DNA of 64,000 nucleotides. Origin: Pseudoflavonifractor capillosus (lineage in GTDB: Bacteria; Bacillota; Clostridia; Oscillospirales; Oscillospiraceae). Location of the stretch: NCBI RefSeq assembly GCF_016899775.1, contig NZ_JACJJE010000001.1:102597-166596 (forward strand), given 5' to 3'. Each line of letters starts with the position of its first letter. Within the stretch, counting starts at the first letter, position 1. Made by a program: the position numbers and the translations under genes. Shown here piece by piece: positions 62,388 to 64,000 of the stretch. The notes under the pieces are model-generated. The model did not search any database. It was not told the DNA's origin and saw nothing but the letters and a program-made list of their open reading frames with translations.

Positions 62388-62534
62388 ATGCGGAAGAAAA
62401 TCATTGGGTATGTCACGCTGTTTGCTCTTCTGCTGTTCCTGCACCCCGCGGGGCCTTGGCGGCGGATGTGGACGTTCCGTAGGCGGGAGAACAGGCCTGT
62501 AACTGCGACATCCTCTACACGGCAGGAAACATAA
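62388..62534 (+). pseudogene. Degenerate small secreted protein gene
   Basis: From ATG at 62388 (AAGGAGG upstream) the frame encodes a signal peptide-like MRKKIIGYVTLFALLLFLHP and then loses sense (GPWRRMWTFRRRENRP). In another frame the same bases read ALAADVDVP, a normal cleavage site, then a stop and AGEQACNCDILYTAGNI. The pattern is that of a secreted protein gene broken by a frameshift. A palindrome GCCCCGTGATATGATCACGGGG lies close upstream in the DNA (about 62341-62362) and a terminator downstream. Confidence 0.5.
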
Positions 62535-62538
62535 AAAG

Positions 62539-62566
62539 CAGGGCGGCTCTATACGAAGCCGCCCTG
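62539..62566 (+). terminator. Hairpin terminator
   Basis: CAGGGCGGCT (62539-62548) pairs perfectly with AGCCGCCCTG (62557-62566) just after the degenerate secreted ORF. Confidence 0.65.
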
Positions 62567-62691
62567 TTGGATTAAAAGAAGTTTTATATTATTTTTGTTT
62601 CACTGCGCTTGTATTTGTATCCTTGCTCTGGCTGATCTTGGCTACTGGTAAAACCGGATCTAATAAGCAAAGAAATTGATCCACAGACCAG

Positions 62692-63174
62692 TTAAGCAAG
62701 GAAGTCTTCATCGCCTTGGTTCAGCACCAGAGTCGCTCGCTCAGAACGATTCCCCGATACAACATCCTCTGGTGCGTGTTCAACATACCCCAGATACCGA
62801 GATGAAGGTCCATATATGTTGACACGGATTGCGTTGGATTGCTCTGGCCCCCACACCGTCTGTTCAACCCGAGTCAAGGCGATTGGGGTACTGTTTGGTG
62901 AGTGACGCGGGGTTAACTCCACATCAATGCCAGGGTAGGGATCAACATGCTTACCGCTCGGGTCATAGAAAAATTTTGCCGACAATTCTCCTGCAGGCAC
63001 CTCCTGGCAGAATTCGACTGTTCGGATGTCTGTTAAAACGGTGCCGGCGGATTGCAAGATGGCAGTAATAGCATCGCCTAAATCAATTCTAGCATTGCCT
63101 ATGCGAATGAATTGTCGGGGCTTCTCGCCCTCATCCGGGGTATGGGAGGACTGTGGCAGAGTTGTGCTATCCAT
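62692..63174 (-). CDS. Hypothetical acidic protein
   Basis: A 160-aa soluble protein of unknown family. The N-terminus is polar, then FIRIGNARIDLGDAITAILQ and YLGYVEHAPEDVVSGNRSER; the sequence is rich in Thr/Pro/Asp and looks beta-structured. GGAGACACTG lies before the ATG. It is divergent from the HTH gene at 63378. Confidence 0.6.
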   Translation of the reverse strand: MDSTTLPQSSHTPDEGEKPRQFIRIGNARIDLGDAITAILQSAGTVLTDIRTVEFCQEVPAGELSAKFFYDPSGKHVDPYPGIDVELTPRHSPNSTPIALTRVEQTVWGPEQSNAIRVNIYGPSSRYLGYVEHAPEDVVSGNRSERATLVLNQGDEDFLA

Positions 63175-63314
63175 AGGACAGTGTCTCCTTTCCTTCGTAA
63201 TTTGTATTTCGGGAAAATCTTATCAGATTTGGATCTGTGGCGCAATACTTCATTCCTGCAGTTCATGCGCTATGCATAATTTGCTTTATGCCTTTTTAAG
63301 TCGGGAGTCACACC

Positions 63315-63343
63315 TTGCAACTGCGTTTCGATGCTTATATAAT
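63315..63343 (+). promoter_or_regulatory. Sigma-A type promoter for the terminal HTH gene
   Basis: TTGCAA (63315-63320), a 17-bp spacer and TATAAT (63338-63343) lie 34 bp before the ATG at 63378. Confidence 0.8.
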
Positions 63344-63377
63344 TAGGAAGTGAGAAATAAGCTCTGGAGGCACAGCC

Positions 63378-64000
63378 ATGGAATATCTCACCGTGCGAGA
63401 GACAGCGAGAAAATGGGACCTCTCAGACCGGATGGTGCAGCAGTTTTGTATCGCCGGCCGCATTCCCGGTGCGCAGAAATTCGGGAACTCCTGGGCCATC
63501 CCCGCCGACGCGGAAAAGCCCCAGGACCCCCGTTCTGTCCGAAAGCAGGCGAGGCCCCCTGCCCCAAGCCTTTTGGACAGTGCCTGCCTGATGCCCCTGA
63601 TGAACACCCCCTTCCAGCCGGGCACGTGCATGGCCGCGGTACGGGCCATGGAGGCCGGCCCCCAGCGGGACATCGCTACGGCGGAGTATTACTACTTCAC
63701 CGGCCAGCCGGAGAAAGCGGCACGGGCGGCGGGGGCCTACCTCACCGGCCCCGATATGGGCGCACAGCTGTCCGCCTGTCTGATCTACGCCTACGCCAAC
63801 CTCTCTCTCCACCAGATCCAACACGCCCGCTTTGCGCTTGATGAGGTACAGGTGTTCCTGACGGAAGGGGCGGAGCAAACGCCCCAGCGGAAAGCGGCAG
63901 CGGCATTTGTGGCGGCAACCTCGGCTGTACTGCTCCACCTGCCGCTGCCTGAGTCCCTGCCCTCCACCCAGGAGTTTTTGCCTCTGCTGCCAACAGGTCT
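63378..64000 (+). CDS. Excisionase-like HTH regulator, partial (cut by window end)
   Basis: An open frame of 207 codons runs from ATG at 63378 (GGAGG 7 nt upstream) past the window end. The first 50 residues are a MerR/excisionase-like DNA-binding domain (EYLTVRETARKWDLSDRMVQ, QFCIAGRIPGAQKFGNSWAI). Downstream is an Ala/Leu-rich helical region (TAEYYYFTGQPEKAARAAGA, LTGPDMGAQLSACLIYAYAN) resembling TPR-type sensor domains of Clostridia regulators, often followed by a LuxR HTH. The 3' end lies outside the window. Confidence 0.75.
   Translation, partial: MEYLTVRETARKWDLSDRMVQQFCIAGRIPGAQKFGNSWAIPADAEKPQDPRSVRKQARPPAPSLLDSACLMPLMNTPFQPGTCMAAVRAMEAGPQRDIATAEYYYFTGQPEKAARAAGAYLTGPDMGAQLSACLIYAYANLSLHQIQHARFALDEVQVFLTEGAEQTPQRKAAAAFVAATSAVLLHLPLPESLPSTQEFLPLLPTG

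Overview
The window looks like accessory chromosome or large mobile-element DNA from a spore-forming Clostridia (Bacillota), probably an Oscillospiraceae-like gut anaerobe. This rests on AGGAGG-type ribosome binding sites with frequent TTG/GTG starts, a GPR-type spore protease homologue, an IreB-like protein, ImmA/XRE pairs, a ParM/StbB partition pair and moderately high GC. No rRNA, tRNA or CRISPR array was seen.

Layout. (1) 0.2-4.7 kb, + strand: operon of a MoxR-like AAA ATPase, a tandem metallopeptidase-like/VWA protein, the RNA ligase RtcB and release factor PrfH, read as a damaged-RNA/ribosome repair operon. (2) 5.0-8.8 kb, +: a tight three-gene unit of patatin-like phospholipase, dynamin-like GTPase with a zinc ribbon, and a small protein with an amphipathic N-terminus; a candidate membrane-acting defence system. 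(3) 8.8-16.6 kb: mixed single genes (unknown protein with Tudor/CarD-like end, XRE regulator opposite a GPR-like protease, serine recombinase, DUF4143 ATPase, SEC-C protein, truncated exonuclease III, Fic protein). (4) 16.8-35.5 kb: replicative mobile-element genes: DUF5348 protein, StbB/ParM, sigma-like factor, Y-family polymerase with a frameshifted UmuD-like partner, XRE/ImmA switch, IreB-like protein, a second autoregulated XRE unit, then a + strand run with YqaJ-type recombinase, RecD2-like helicase, putative annealing protein and CHC2/Toprim primase. No integrase or conjugation genes are visible, so its ends and transfer mode are unknown.

(5) 36.2-61.4 kb, - strand: a MalT-like LuxR regulator, then (reading leftward from 61.4 kb) a contractile injection system (CIS) operon: KNRYF-type protein with Ig-like end, membrane pseudokinase-like protein, multi-pass receptor with a degenerate class III cyclase domain, membrane MORN-repeat protein, DUF4255 terminator protein, PAAR-like tip, sheath, two tubes, two small assembly proteins, a basic protein of unknown function, CIS tube/LysM-type protein, gpD hub, gpV spike, gp25, two baseplate wedge proteins, gpI-like protein and AAA ATPase. 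Three membrane proteins head the operon, and no tail fibre, tape measure or toxin is recognisable. This suggests a cell-anchored, signal-gated contractile machine rather than a released particle, and it is the strongest novelty in the window. (6) 61.7-64 kb: a divergent XRE regulator, a degenerate secreted ORF, an unknown small protein and the start of an excisionase-like HTH gene cut by the window end.

Several genes are damaged: two single-base losses in G runs (28467 and about 20333), an in-frame stop in a flavin reductase relic (24002-24004) and a truncated exonuclease III. The G-run losses may be assembly errors.
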